Positions 34,866 through 44,215 of a DNA stretch of 64,000 nt are shown piece by piece. The position numbers and the translations under genes were made by a program. The notes below the pieces were generated by a model. It saw only the letters and a program-made list of their open reading frames with translations. It was not told the origin of the DNA and searched no databases. Every line of letters begins with the position of its first letter. Within the stretch, counting starts at the first letter, position 1. Origin of the DNA: Desulfobacula sp. (GTDB taxonomy: Bacteria; Desulfobacterota; Desulfobacteria; Desulfobacterales; Desulfobacteraceae); assembly GCF_030145145.1 (NCBI RefSeq), contig NZ_JAQYWD010000005.1:62001-126000 (forward strand). The letters are read 5' to 3'.

Positions 34866-35840
34866 ATGGAACAGATCAAAGAATCAATAGAAAAAAGTCA
34901 TCTGCTAATCAGCAGTATCCGCAAAGAGATCTCAAAGGAACTTGTCGGCCAGGAAAAACTGGTGGACAGTCTGTTGACAGGGCTCTTGACCGGAGGTCAT
35001 GTGCTGATCGAAGGCGTCCCCGGACTGGCTAAAACACGGGCGGTAAAGGCCCTGGCATCTGTTGTACAGGCACAGTTCAAACGGATCCAATTTACACCGG
35101 ATCTGCTGCCGGCAGATTTGACCGGAACGGAGATTTATCGTCCCAAAACAGCTGATTTTATCACGAGAAAAGGGCCTTTGTTTAACCATATTATCCTGGC
35201 CGATGAGATTAACCGGGCGCCGTCCAAGGTTCAGTCCGCACTGTTGGAGGCCATGGAGGAAAAACAGGTGACCATTGGCGACCAGACGTATCCTTTGCCG
35301 TCTCCTTTCCTGGTGCTGGCCACCCAGAATCCCATTGAACAGGAAGGGACATATCCGCTGCCGGAAGCCCAGGTGGACCGGTTCATGCTCAAGGTCTGTG
35401 TTGACTACCCGGACAGGGCCCAGGAATTGGAGATTCTCAAAAAGAACAGTTTTCAAACGCCCGAGGCCATCACCCCGGTGATCAGTTGCGATCAGCTGGC
35501 TGCCATGGGCGAATTGATGGAACAGATCTATGTGGATGAAAAACTCAAAGAATATATCGTCGATCTGGTGTTTGCCACACGGCAACCGGAAAAATACGGG
35601 ATGAACATGGCCGAGTATATCGAGTTCGGGGCATCTCCCCGGGCCAGTATCTTTCTTGCCAAGGCCGCCCGGGTGAATGCCTTTTTATCGGGCAGAGCCT
35701 ATGTGACGCCCCAGGATATCAAACTTGTGGGTCCGGATGTACTGAGACACAGAATCCTTTTAACCTTTGAAGCCGAAGCCGAAGATATTTCTTGTGACCA
35801 AATCATCCAGGCCCTTTTTGATTCGGTTGAGGTGCCCTAA
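34866..35840 (+). CDS. moxR: MoxR family AAA+ ATPase
   Basis: A 324-residue MoxR ATPase with Walker A GVPGLAKT near residue 50, Walker B ILADEINRAPSK near 110, sensor 1 ATQNPIEQEGTYPLPEAQ and the C-terminal lid GASPRASIFLAKAAR. MoxR proteins act as chaperones with von Willebrand factor A proteins, which are encoded directly downstream. It is the first gene of a six-gene moxR-DUF58-bat operon; the next start is 15 bases beyond its stop. Confidence 0.92.
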   Translation: MEQIKESIEKSHLLISSIRKEISKELVGQEKLVDSLLTGLLTGGHVLIEGVPGLAKTRAVKALASVVQAQFKRIQFTPDLLPADLTGTEIYRPKTADFITRKGPLFNHIILADEINRAPSKVQSALLEAMEEKQVTIGDQTYPLPSPFLVLATQNPIEQEGTYPLPEAQVDRFMLKVCVDYPDRAQELEILKKNSFQTPEAITPVISCDQLAAMGELMEQIYVDEKLKEYIVDLVFATRQPEKYGMNMAEYIEFGASPRASIFLAKAARVNAFLSGRAYVTPQDIKLVGPDVLRHRILLTFEAEAEDISCDQIIQALFDSVEVP

Positions 35841-35855
35841 AAGGAGCTGCATCCG

Positions 35856-36734
35856 ATGATTCCTGCACATATTATTAAAAAGATAAAGCGAATTCACATT
35901 AAATCCAGCCGTACGGTTAACAGTATCATGGCCGGGCAGTATAAATCCGTGTTCAGGGGTTCGGGTATTGAATTTGAAGAAGTCAGGGAGTATTGTCCGG
36001 GGGATGATGTCAAAACATTGGACTGGAAAGTTTCGGCAAGGCTTGGCAAGCCCTTTGTCAAGCTTTACAAGGAAGAACGGGAAAGCATTGTCATGTTGCT
36101 CATTGACATGAGTGCCTCTTTGAAGTTTGGGACGTTTTCAGGACCCAAACTCGAAAGGGCCGCGGAGGTCGCATCGGTCCTTGCTTTTAATGCCATTAAA
36201 AACAATGACAAGGTCGGCGTGATCTTTTTTACGGACCGGGTTGAAAAATATATTCCCCCTAAAAAAGGTTCCAGTCATATCTGGCGGGTGATCAAGGAGA
36301 TCTTTACCTTTTCTCCCCAGGGAAAAGGAACCCATATCGCGGCAGCCCTGGATTTTCTGGCAAAAATATCCAAGAAACGATCTTTTGTGTTTGTTTTGTC
36401 GGACTTTCTGGACGACGGGTATTTGAAAAGTCTGAGAACCGTTCGGCAAAAGCATGAGATCATCGGGGTGAAGATCTATGATAAAGGCGCATTTGAACTG
36501 CCTTTGTCCGGCATTGTTACCTTGTCTGATTTTGAAACCAATAGAGAACTGGTGTTTGATGCGTTCAATCAAAAAACACGGAAAAAATTTACCGCCATAA
36601 AACAGGCAGAACACCAGAAAACCCTGGGCCTTTTTTCCCAGGCCAGAAGTGATGTGATTGAACTTGAAACATCCGCTTCCGTTTCAGATACTTTGTCACA
36701 ATACTTTAGATTAAGGGAAAGGCGATTCCGGTAA
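35856..36734 (+). CDS. DUF58 domain protein (VWA-like)
   Basis: A 292-residue soluble protein of the DUF58 family. The diagnostic GSGIEFEEVREYCPGDDVKTLDWKVSAR-type region lies near residues 32-60, followed by a VWA-like fold with MLLIDMSASLKFG replacing the strict metal-site motif. These proteins are standard partners of MoxR. It lies between moxR and the DUF4381-like gene with a 0-15 base spacing, so it is co-transcribed. AGGAG precedes the ATG. Confidence 0.88.
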   Translation: MIPAHIIKKIKRIHIKSSRTVNSIMAGQYKSVFRGSGIEFEEVREYCPGDDVKTLDWKVSARLGKPFVKLYKEERESIVMLLIDMSASLKFGTFSGPKLERAAEVASVLAFNAIKNNDKVGVIFFTDRVEKYIPPKKGSSHIWRVIKEIFTFSPQGKGTHIAAALDFLAKISKKRSFVFVLSDFLDDGYLKSLRTVRQKHEIIGVKIYDKGAFELPLSGIVTLSDFETNRELVFDAFNQKTRKKFTAIKQAEHQKTLGLFSQARSDVIELETSASVSDTLSQYFRLRERRFR

Positions 36735-37277
36735 ATGCAGGATATCCATGACATAAGACCCCCGGTACCCGTCGGTTTGGATCCGATGATTTTCAAGATT
36801 GTCCTGATGGTAATGGGGGGGATCCTTTTTTTAAGCCTGGTGTTTTTCCTGGTCAAAAAATACTTGAAAAAGAAACATCAGCCAAAGGGGTTGAAATATC
36901 TTCCTGCCCCCCTGGCACCCTATGCAGCGGCTTTAAAACAACTGAAACTTCTGTTTCAAAGAGAGCTTACGGATCCCAGACTGTTCTATTTTGATTTGAC
37001 GGCTGTCCTGCGACACTATATGGGCGGCTCCTTTGGTGTCAATGCCATTGAAATGACATCCCAGGAGTTTGTTCGATGTGTCAACACCCTTGATCTGGGT
37101 CGAGAGATAAAGCAAGATATGGCCGTGTTTCATAAACGGTCTGATCCCTTTAAATATGCCGGGATTATGCCGGAAAAAGACCAGGTGAAAAAAGATCTGT
37201 TGTTGATCGAAACCATCATCCATCAAATCGAAAAAGACCTGACAAAAAAAGCTGAATCAAAAGAGGGGGATGCATAA
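36735..37277 (+). CDS. DUF4381-like membrane protein of the bat operon
   Basis: A 180-residue protein with one membrane helix (about 17-40) and a cytosolic helical domain containing YFDLTAVLRHYMGGSFGVNAIEMTSQEF. The position between DUF58 and BatA genes and the architecture match DUF4381. Its ATG follows the previous stop immediately, and it shares one base with batA. Its role is presumably structural within the MoxR-Bat complex. Confidence 0.75.
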   Translation: MQDIHDIRPPVPVGLDPMIFKIVLMVMGGILFLSLVFFLVKKYLKKKHQPKGLKYLPAPLAPYAAALKQLKLLFQRELTDPRLFYFDLTAVLRHYMGGSFGVNAIEMTSQEFVRCVNTLDLGREIKQDMAVFHKRSDPFKYAGIMPEKDQVKKDLLLIETIIHQIEKDLTKKAESKEGDA

Positions 37278-38272
37278 TGTTCAGGTTTGCCTCGCCGCTT
37301 TTTTTATGCTTATTGTTAGCGGTCGCGCTGGTCCTTTTTTTGAAATTCAGGAAGAAAACGGGTCACCCGATCAAGGTCTCTTCCCTGGAGGGGGTGGATC
37401 TTGTATCCCCGTCCTTTATGGTCAAGCTGTCAAGGGTTGTCCCGTTGTTGAAGACAGCCGCGTTGATTCTGCTGATCCTTGCCCTTGCCAGGCCCCAGTG
37501 GGGGGATAAAAAAATAAACGTGACCACTGAAGGGGTGAATATAATTCTGGCCCTGGATCTGTCAGAATCCATGCGGGCCCTTGATTTTAAAAAAGATAAG
37601 CAGATTGTGACACGGCTTGAAGCGGTGAAAACCGTTGTGCGGGAGTTTATCATGAAGCGGGAAGGAGACCGCATCGGCATGGTGGTGTTTGGATCCAATG
37701 CCTTTACCCAGTTGCCCCTGACCCGGGATTATAATACCATTGCCTTTATTCTTGACCGGCTGATGATCGGTGCGGCCGGTCCTAAAACAGCCATTGGGGA
37801 TGCCATAGGCATCTCCCTGAAACGGCTGGAAGATATTAAGAGCAAATCCAATATTATTATTCTGTTAACCGATGGAAAAAGCAACTCGGGAGAGCTTTCC
37901 TGGGAGGATGCAACCCGGATTGCCGTCCAGAGGCGAGTGAAAATCTATACCATCGGGGTCGGCACAAAAGGGGAAGCCCCGTTTCTTGTGGATGGATTGT
38001 TCGGCAAACGGTATGTGTATCAGCAGGTGGATGTGGATCTGGATGCGTTAAAAACCATTGCCCATCAGACATCGGGCAGTTTTTTTGAGGCCCAGGATAT
38101 CAAATCCCTTGAGCAGATTTATGAGATGATCAACAACCTTGAACGAACAAAGGTGGATGTTGAAAAATGGGTGGAATATAAGGAATTGTATGCCGGATTG
38201 CTGGTGACCGGGTTGCTTTTTTTCCTTCTTTACATTGTGTTGTCTAATACAAGATTTTTAAGGATACCCTGA
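37277..38272 (+). CDS. batA: BatA-like von Willebrand factor A protein
   Basis: A 331-residue membrane protein: two N-terminal helices (about 5-20 and 56-73), a VWA domain with the metal-site motif LDLSESM near residue 95 and LLTDGKSNSGE near 195, and a C-terminal helix (about 306-325). The usual LARPQWG motif follows helix 2. Its ATG overlaps the upstream stop by one base. It probably assembles with BatB and BatD at the cytoplasmic membrane. Confidence 0.9.
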   Translation: MFRFASPLFLCLLLAVALVLFLKFRKKTGHPIKVSSLEGVDLVSPSFMVKLSRVVPLLKTAALILLILALARPQWGDKKINVTTEGVNIILALDLSESMRALDFKKDKQIVTRLEAVKTVVREFIMKREGDRIGMVVFGSNAFTQLPLTRDYNTIAFILDRLMIGAAGPKTAIGDAIGISLKRLEDIKSKSNIIILLTDGKSNSGELSWEDATRIAVQRRVKIYTIGVGTKGEAPFLVDGLFGKRYVYQQVDVDLDALKTIAHQTSGSFFEAQDIKSLEQIYEMINNLERTKVDVEKWVEYKELYAGLLVTGLLFFLLYIVLSNTRFLRIP

Positions 38273-40087
38273 ATGAAATTTGCCCATCCCTATCTGTTGA
38301 ATTTATTGTGGACATTAATCCCCGTGCTCGGCATCATGATATACGGCATGTTGAAACGAAAAAAAATCGTGTCCGGATTTGCCGGGGACAGCATGTTTTC
38401 TTTGATTATTCCCGGATTTGATCCCCGGCGGCGATGGATAAAGACAGGGTTGATTATCCTGGCCTCCGGGTTTGCCATGGTGGCCCTGGCAGGGCCGCAA
38501 TGGGGATATCGATGGGAAAAAACAACCCAGAAAGGGGTGGATATCATGATCGCCCTGGACTGCTCCAAAAGTATGCTGGCCCAGGACATCAAACCCAATC
38601 GCCTTGAGCGGGCCAAACGTGAGATTATTGATCTGTTGCGGATGATGAAATCCGACAGGGCCGGTCTGGTGGCCTTCTCCGGAAGAGCCCTTCTCCAGTG
38701 CCCGTTAACCCTTGACCATGAAGCCTTTAATATTTTTTTAAAGGTGCTGGAGCCCGGGTTTTTGCCGGTGGGGGGAACCAACCTTGATGCAGCCATCAAG
38801 ACAAGTTATGACGGATTTGAAAAGATGTCTGATACCCAGAAAGCCATCATTATTATTACGGACGGGGAAAGCACGGCCGGGGATGTGGAAGAAACAGCCA
38901 AAGACATGGTTAAGCTGGGGATTAAAATTTTCTGTATTGGCGTGGGAGATCTCCAGGGAGCCCCCATACCCGATGAAAATGGCGGGTTTAAAAAGGATGT
39001 CTCGGGTAATATTATTTTATCCAGGGTGGATGAAGCGGGCCTGAAAAAACTGGCCACCATCACCGGCGGAGCCTATGTCAGGTCTGTGGCAGGGGATATG
39101 GACCTTGATGTGATTTATACGGATAAAATCCTGGGGACCATGGAACGAAAAACCTTGACCTCGGGCAAGAAAAAAGTATGGGAGAACCGGTATCAATGGT
39201 TTCTTTTTCCCTGCCTGGTATTATTGCTCATAGAATTCATCTTTTCTTCAAAAAAGAAATACTCCCGGTTGTCTGTCTTTGTCTTTGTTTTTGGCATGAG
39301 TTTTTTTGGGGCCCAGAATTTTCCAGTGTATGCCCAAACGGTTTCTTCCAGCGTTAAACAGGGCATAAAGGCCTTTGACGAGCAAAATTATGAACAGGCC
39401 CAAAAGCATTTTATTGATGCCCAGCTTGCGGACCCTGAAAAGGCAGCGCTTTATTATAATATTGGTGCGGCCGCCTATATGAGCCAGGATTATGAACAGG
39501 CCAAAAAAAATTTCATGCAGGCCGCCACCTCGGACGATATTCAATTGCGGCAGGATGCCCTGTATAACCTTGCCAACACGCATTATCGTTTGGGAGAACT
39601 GGATGAGGCCATCAAGGGATATGAAAAAGTTTTAAAAGAGTTCCCCGGGGACATCCAGGCAAAAGAAAATCTGGAACTGGCCAGACAAAAAAAACAGGAG
39701 CAGGAACAGCAGACGTCTGACCCGGATAAAGCAAAAGACGATAAAGAAAAGAAAGACGACCAGAAAAAAGACGACCAGAAAAAGAAAGACGGGCAGGATC
39801 AGGATAAACATCAGGAGCAGCAGGAAAAAAAATCGGAAGACCAGGATCAACAGCAGGGTAAACAGGCCCCTGAAAATCAACCCAGGGATAACCCGGAAAA
39901 ATCTCCCCCTCAATCCCAGGAGCAGACAGCCCAGCCGGCCAGAGAAAAAGACAGTACGTCCCTTGAAGAGACACCACAGGAACAGGCAAACCAAACCATA
40001 GAGAACAAGCTCAACCGGCTTGAAGACCAGCCGGGTCGAGCGATGATGCCTGGGTTACAGAAACAATATATTGAAAAAGACTGGTAA
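38273..40087 (+). CDS. batB: BatB-BatC fusion: VWA plus TPR protein with low-complexity tail
   Basis: A 604-residue protein. Residues 1-330 form a BatB module: two helices, VWA metal site LDCSKSM near 93, IITDGEST near 197, and a closing helix near 305-322. A second hydrophobic stretch (about 333-350) leads into two to three TPR repeats (about 360-460, QNYEQAQKHFIDAQL and DYEQAKKNFMQAA), as in BatC. The tail (about 465-580) is Lys/Gln/Asp/Glu-rich with DDQKKDDQKKKD-type repeats and ends with LNRLEDQPG, typical of BatC. Fusion of BatB and BatC is seen in some lineages. Confidence 0.88.
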   Translation: MKFAHPYLLNLLWTLIPVLGIMIYGMLKRKKIVSGFAGDSMFSLIIPGFDPRRRWIKTGLIILASGFAMVALAGPQWGYRWEKTTQKGVDIMIALDCSKSMLAQDIKPNRLERAKREIIDLLRMMKSDRAGLVAFSGRALLQCPLTLDHEAFNIFLKVLEPGFLPVGGTNLDAAIKTSYDGFEKMSDTQKAIIIITDGESTAGDVEETAKDMVKLGIKIFCIGVGDLQGAPIPDENGGFKKDVSGNIILSRVDEAGLKKLATITGGAYVRSVAGDMDLDVIYTDKILGTMERKTLTSGKKKVWENRYQWFLFPCLVLLLIEFIFSSKKKYSRLSVFVFVFGMSFFGAQNFPVYAQTVSSSVKQGIKAFDEQNYEQAQKHFIDAQLADPEKAALYYNIGAAAYMSQDYEQAKKNFMQAATSDDIQLRQDALYNLANTHYRLGELDEAIKGYEKVLKEFPGDIQAKENLELARQKKQEQEQQTSDPDKAKDDKEKKDDQKKDDQKKKDGQDQDKHQEQQEKKSEDQDQQQGKQAPENQPRDNPEKSPPQSQEQTAQPAREKDSTSLEETPQEQANQTIENKLNRLEDQPGRAMMPGLQKQYIEKDW

Positions 40088-40091
40088 GGAT

Positions 40092-42560
40092 ATGAACTTA
40101 AAAAGAATTTTTTTCATCTCACTGGTGTCACTGTTTACCCTGCCGGTAATTGGTTTTTGTTTCGATGTCACTGCCCATGTGGATAAAACCCGCATTTCCC
40201 GGGAAGACTCGGTGTTTTTAAAAGTCGAGGTCAACGGGGGAAAAGCCGACCTGGATCTTTCCATGATAACGGATTTCAAGGTGGTATCCCGGGGGACAGC
40301 TTCAAGTTATAACTATATTAATGGCAAATCAGAAAGAAAATCAACTTATCAATATGCGTTGATTCCTTTGAGAAACGGCGGCTTGAAAATTCCGCCCATA
40401 AAGGCCATCATGAACGGTCAAACCGCTTTTACCCGGGAGATTACGATCCATGTGTCAGATCAGGCGACAGCACCCGATGACGTCAGGGCCCTGTTTGCCA
40501 AATCCGATGTGGTAGAGCCCGCTCTTTTTGTGGGCCAGCAAACGGTTTATTCCCTGACATTTTTTACGTCAAAACAATTGTCCGGGTTAGGGTTTGAAAC
40601 TGCCCCTGAATTTAAAGGGTTTTCGGCAAGATCCTTTGAAAAGGAAAAAAGCTATACCCGGAACATCAATGGTATCCTTTACCACGTGACCCAGGTCAAT
40701 TATATTATCATTCCCACACGTCCGGGATCATTCACCATCGATCCCGCGGTGCTGATTGCCAATGTGATCGTAAAATCAAAGCGGACTTCCGGGTTTGATT
40801 CGTTTTTTAATGATTCCTTTTTTTCGTCAAATAGTTACAAACCCATGCGCGTTGTTTCAAACCCGGTTAATATGGTTGTCTCTCCCATGCCCCCTTATAA
40901 CGGGAAAGAGAAGTTTTCAGGACTTGTGGGTCGTTTTGAGATCAACGGAAACGCAGACAAAACAAGTCTTAAGGCAGGTGAATCCGTTACCTTTACCATC
41001 AAGATTTCAGGGTCAGGAAATATCATGGACGCAAGCCTTCCTGAAATTGATCTGGATACGGATGCCTTTAAAGTCTATGACGATAATCCGGTTGAAACCA
41101 TTCACTTGACCGAAACCGGTTATGAAGGCGTTAAGATATTCAAGCGAGCCATTGTTCCGGTTCATCCGGGTCAATATGAGATCAAACCGGTGTTGCTGAC
41201 GTATTTTGATGTGGACCAAAAGGCCTATCAGACCATCGCAACAGATGCGATCCAATTGGATGTCGCGCCATCTGAAGCGGTTCACCTGGCGGTCACGCCA
41301 GTGAACCCAACAACCGATAAATCAGTTGTGAAGCAAGAGGTGTCCCTTGTCAATAAGGATATCCTGGAAGTAAAAGAAGGCCTGGCAGCATTGAAGGATT
41401 ACAGGGAAATAGACCCATTTCTTTTTGTCCTGTTGTTGTCCATCCCGGCTGTTTTGTTTTCAGGGGTCAAGCTGTTTACCCATGTCACGAAAAGAGATGT
41501 CTCCGTTGAAAAAATAATGGAAGAAAAGGCCAGGCATCACTTAAAACAGGCCGGGAAAATACAGACGGAGGATCACCGTTTCCTGGGACATCTCTATTCC
41601 GGGCTGGTGGCGTTTATTCTGGCCAAAGGGAAGAAAAGAGGCGAAACCGTAACAATACAGGAAGCCCGGACCATCCTAACCGATGCCAATATGGAAACCG
41701 ATGGAATAGTCCAGATCACGGATCTGCTGGACACCATTGAATCTGTAAGGTTTGGGGGAAAACAAATGGATGAAAATAAAGCCGCAACATTGTTGTTGAA
41801 AACAAAACAGATCATGAAATTGTTTTGCCTTACCCTGGTCTGCCTGGGACTCTTTTCTTTTGCCCCGCAAAAGGCAGTGGCCGATTCCACTGCCACATTC
41901 CTAGAGGGAGTTAAGAATTATAAGGCCGGCCATTTCCATGAAGCGGCCCGGCAGTTTGAAACCATTGCAAACAATAACATCAGGAATCCCTACCTTTTTT
42001 ATAATATTGCCAATGCGTATCTGAAAGCCAATGATATTGGTCGCGCCATTTTATGGTATGAACGGGCAAAGGTTTTAGCGCCCCATGATCCGGACTTGAG
42101 GTTCAACCTTGAGTATGCCAACACCCGTGTGAAAGATAAAAAGGATGACGCTGTGACGATCATGGAGGTTCTCTTTTTCTGGGATAAGCTGATTTCCGTA
42201 AAAACAATTCAGGTCACGGCTATTTTCTTTTCTTTTGTTTTCTTCGCATGGGCGGCTTTCCGACTGGTGAAAAAACGATCTGTTTTTTCCGGAACCGGTA
42301 TTTTTCTATGTTCCCTGCTGATTCTGGTGACCGCCATCACCTGCGTGAATTATTATAAGCGGTCTGCAAGGCTGAGCGCGGTCATTGTCCAGGAAGAGGT
42401 GGCGGTAAGGTCAGGCATGACAGATACGGCTACGCGATTGTTCAGCCTCCATGCCGGTACCAAGGTCAGTGTTGAAGAACAAAGAGATGGGTATGTGAAA
42501 ATAGTGTTTTCAAAGGGCAAGGTCGGCTGGGTGAAGATAGACGAAGCGATTATCATTTAG
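40092..42560 (+). CDS. batD: BatD fused to a TPR/SH3 (BatE-like) module
   Basis: A protein of about 822 residues. A signal peptide (NLKRIFFISLVSLFTLP) precedes BatD immunoglobulin-like domains (about 20-420), with GSGNIMDASLPEIDL typical of the family. A membrane helix near 445 and a cytosolic helical segment follow, then a second hydrophobic stretch near 580. A TPR pair (GHFHEAARQFETIANN and GRAILWYERAKVL), two helices and a C-terminal SH3-like domain (AVIVQEEVAVRSG...GWVKIDEA) complete it, matching BatE. It starts within the downstream end of the batBC region; ATG at 40092 is preferred over TTG at 40071. Confidence 0.82.
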   Translation: MNLKRIFFISLVSLFTLPVIGFCFDVTAHVDKTRISREDSVFLKVEVNGGKADLDLSMITDFKVVSRGTASSYNYINGKSERKSTYQYALIPLRNGGLKIPPIKAIMNGQTAFTREITIHVSDQATAPDDVRALFAKSDVVEPALFVGQQTVYSLTFFTSKQLSGLGFETAPEFKGFSARSFEKEKSYTRNINGILYHVTQVNYIIIPTRPGSFTIDPAVLIANVIVKSKRTSGFDSFFNDSFFSSNSYKPMRVVSNPVNMVVSPMPPYNGKEKFSGLVGRFEINGNADKTSLKAGESVTFTIKISGSGNIMDASLPEIDLDTDAFKVYDDNPVETIHLTETGYEGVKIFKRAIVPVHPGQYEIKPVLLTYFDVDQKAYQTIATDAIQLDVAPSEAVHLAVTPVNPTTDKSVVKQEVSLVNKDILEVKEGLAALKDYREIDPFLFVLLLSIPAVLFSGVKLFTHVTKRDVSVEKIMEEKARHHLKQAGKIQTEDHRFLGHLYSGLVAFILAKGKKRGETVTIQEARTILTDANMETDGIVQITDLLDTIESVRFGGKQMDENKAATLLLKTKQIMKLFCLTLVCLGLFSFAPQKAVADSTATFLEGVKNYKAGHFHEAARQFETIANNNIRNPYLFYNIANAYLKANDIGRAILWYERAKVLAPHDPDLRFNLEYANTRVKDKKDDAVTIMEVLFFWDKLISVKTIQVTAIFFSFVFFAWAAFRLVKKRSVFSGTGIFLCSLLILVTAITCVNYYKRSARLSAVIVQEEVAVRSGMTDTATRLFSLHAGTKVSVEEQRDGYVKIVFSKGKVGWVKIDEAIII

Positions 42561-42884
42561 TTTTCCTGATTTGTAAAATAAATCTCAACTTATTTCATTT
42601 GCGGTCATAAACAGGCGATGGATATCATTTTGAATGCAAAATCGTATATAAAACCGCTATGGAACCAAAATTTCTTGATTCCACGTACGATGAAAAACTG
42701 TATTCAGAAACGCTTTCTTCACAGATCAGATTCTTTCTTGAAAACAAGAGGGGGTGACAAACACGTTCACTCAGCGCTGAAATACCAATTAAAACACATA
42801 AGGTACCAATATAATAGATTGATCATTGATTTTTGTCAAAGGCGGGTTTAAAAATAATCTGATACTTCCAAGGAGACACGCTAT
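42561..42884. other. intergenic region, no convincing gene
   Basis: A stretch of 324 bases between batD and the RelA/SpoT-domain gene. A 32-codon frame (42659-42757) and a 77-codon frame (42618-42851) lack ribosome binding sites and motifs. CAAGGAGAC just before 42885 is the ribosome binding site of the next gene. Confidence 0.4.
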
Positions 42885-43979
42885 ATGAGAAAACGCCAGA
42901 AGGAAGCGATTTTAATCTCGTTTCTTAAAGAAAAGCAAAAATATGAAAAACTTGCAGATTATATGATCCATCTGATCAAAGATGATCCTGCGTCCCCCAA
43001 AGAAAGCCTTCACACCATCATCTATCGCATTAAAGACAAGGTCAGGCTCATAGAGAAGATTGATGAAGAAAACAAACAGATCAAGGGTGATGGGACGCTG
43101 ATTACCCTGAAGAATTTTAAAGATAGAATCGGAGACCTTCTGGGAATCAGGCTGATCTGTCTTCGCCTTTCCGATATTGAAGCCCTTAAAGCCTATCTTG
43201 ATCTTCTGGTTGATGAAAAAATCCTGCGGTTCATCCGAAAACCGGATCACAAGAGATCTTTTATCCTGCCGGTGGACCCGGGAGAGACGATTCCGGACGG
43301 ACTTAATCTACGGTACAGCGGGTATTCATCCATTCATTACCAGGTAGAGCTGGGTCAAAATGCCGATGTCCCGGATGAGTTAAAAGGGATTCAGATAGAG
43401 CTTCAATTGCGGACCATCCTGGAAGAAGCCTGGGGTGAAATCGATCACAAATACAGGTATGTATTCAGCAGGAGCGGGGATATCCTTCCGGATCATATCC
43501 ATACCGGGTTCTATAATCTGAGCGCCTACCTCCAGGCCGCGGCTCTCCAGGCAGAACACCTGTGCCGGCAGACAGAGGCACACAGGCTTTTAAAATCACC
43601 CAAAACAAAACCGCCTGCCATGACAAAACCTGTTCAACCCGCCATACCGGATGCCTTTTCAGCAATACTGGAAAAATCTTTTGGGTTTAAACCGACGGTT
43701 AGAACGCTTTTCTATATCCTTAAGCGTCTGGATGAATCAGGCCATGAGCAGCCGCCGCAAATTGCATTTAAAAAAATTTTTACGAAAAACAGGCTCAAGG
43801 AATTTAAAACGATTTTCCGTGAAATCCTCAACCGGGAAGCGTTTGAAAATGATACCAAAAGAAACCTTGATGCCATAAATGCCGTTAATTTCGCGTTATC
43901 CAATGAAGCCCAGGGCAGAAGAGTGGCCAAAGAAGGGTTAAGATCAATTTTAAAATGGAAAAAAGAGCGTTCCGGGTAG
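42885..43979 (+). CDS. RelA/SpoT-domain (p)ppGpp synthetase-like protein
   Basis: A 364-residue protein with a single RelA/SpoT nucleotidyltransferase domain (about 35-215). Visible elements are LKNFKDRIGDLLGIRLICL, YSGYSSIHYQVEL and IQIELQLRTILEEAWGEIDHKYRY, which carry the catalytic and substrate residues. There is no HD hydrolase, TGS or ACT domain. The C-terminal 140 residues are helical and charged with no known motif. It is therefore a small alarmone synthetase-type protein with an unusual tail. AAGGAGA precedes the ATG. It stands alone between the bat and cyanophycin operons. Confidence 0.85.
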   Translation: MRKRQKEAILISFLKEKQKYEKLADYMIHLIKDDPASPKESLHTIIYRIKDKVRLIEKIDEENKQIKGDGTLITLKNFKDRIGDLLGIRLICLRLSDIEALKAYLDLLVDEKILRFIRKPDHKRSFILPVDPGETIPDGLNLRYSGYSSIHYQVELGQNADVPDELKGIQIELQLRTILEEAWGEIDHKYRYVFSRSGDILPDHIHTGFYNLSAYLQAAALQAEHLCRQTEAHRLLKSPKTKPPAMTKPVQPAIPDAFSAILEKSFGFKPTVRTLFYILKRLDESGHEQPPQIAFKKIFTKNRLKEFKTIFREILNREAFENDTKRNLDAINAVNFALSNEAQGRRVAKEGLRSILKWKKERSG

Positions 43980-44215
43980 GGCTGTCTTTTTTTTAAGTTT
44001 TCTCTTTGCTTGCTTAATCAGACACATAAGACTATCATACACGATAAATGTGACGGTAACCCATCGGTTTTGGATAAAATTTTCACGATACAAATTTTCT
44101 ACAAAAAAAGGAAGACAATCCAGAGCTGGTTCAATTGACAGGAAAAACAAGTCCTTTCATTTCATAAACATCATGCAGATACTTGAGTTGTATCATTAAA
44201 ATTCGGAGGTCATAC

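Noticed and set aside
39612-39994. Hydrophobic minus-strand frames opposite the BatBC tail
   Set aside because: They are the reverse reading of a Lys/Gln/Asp low-complexity region and have no independent support.
42659-42757. 32-codon frame between batD and the RelA/SpoT gene
   Set aside because: Plausible codon use but no ribosome binding site and too short to judge.
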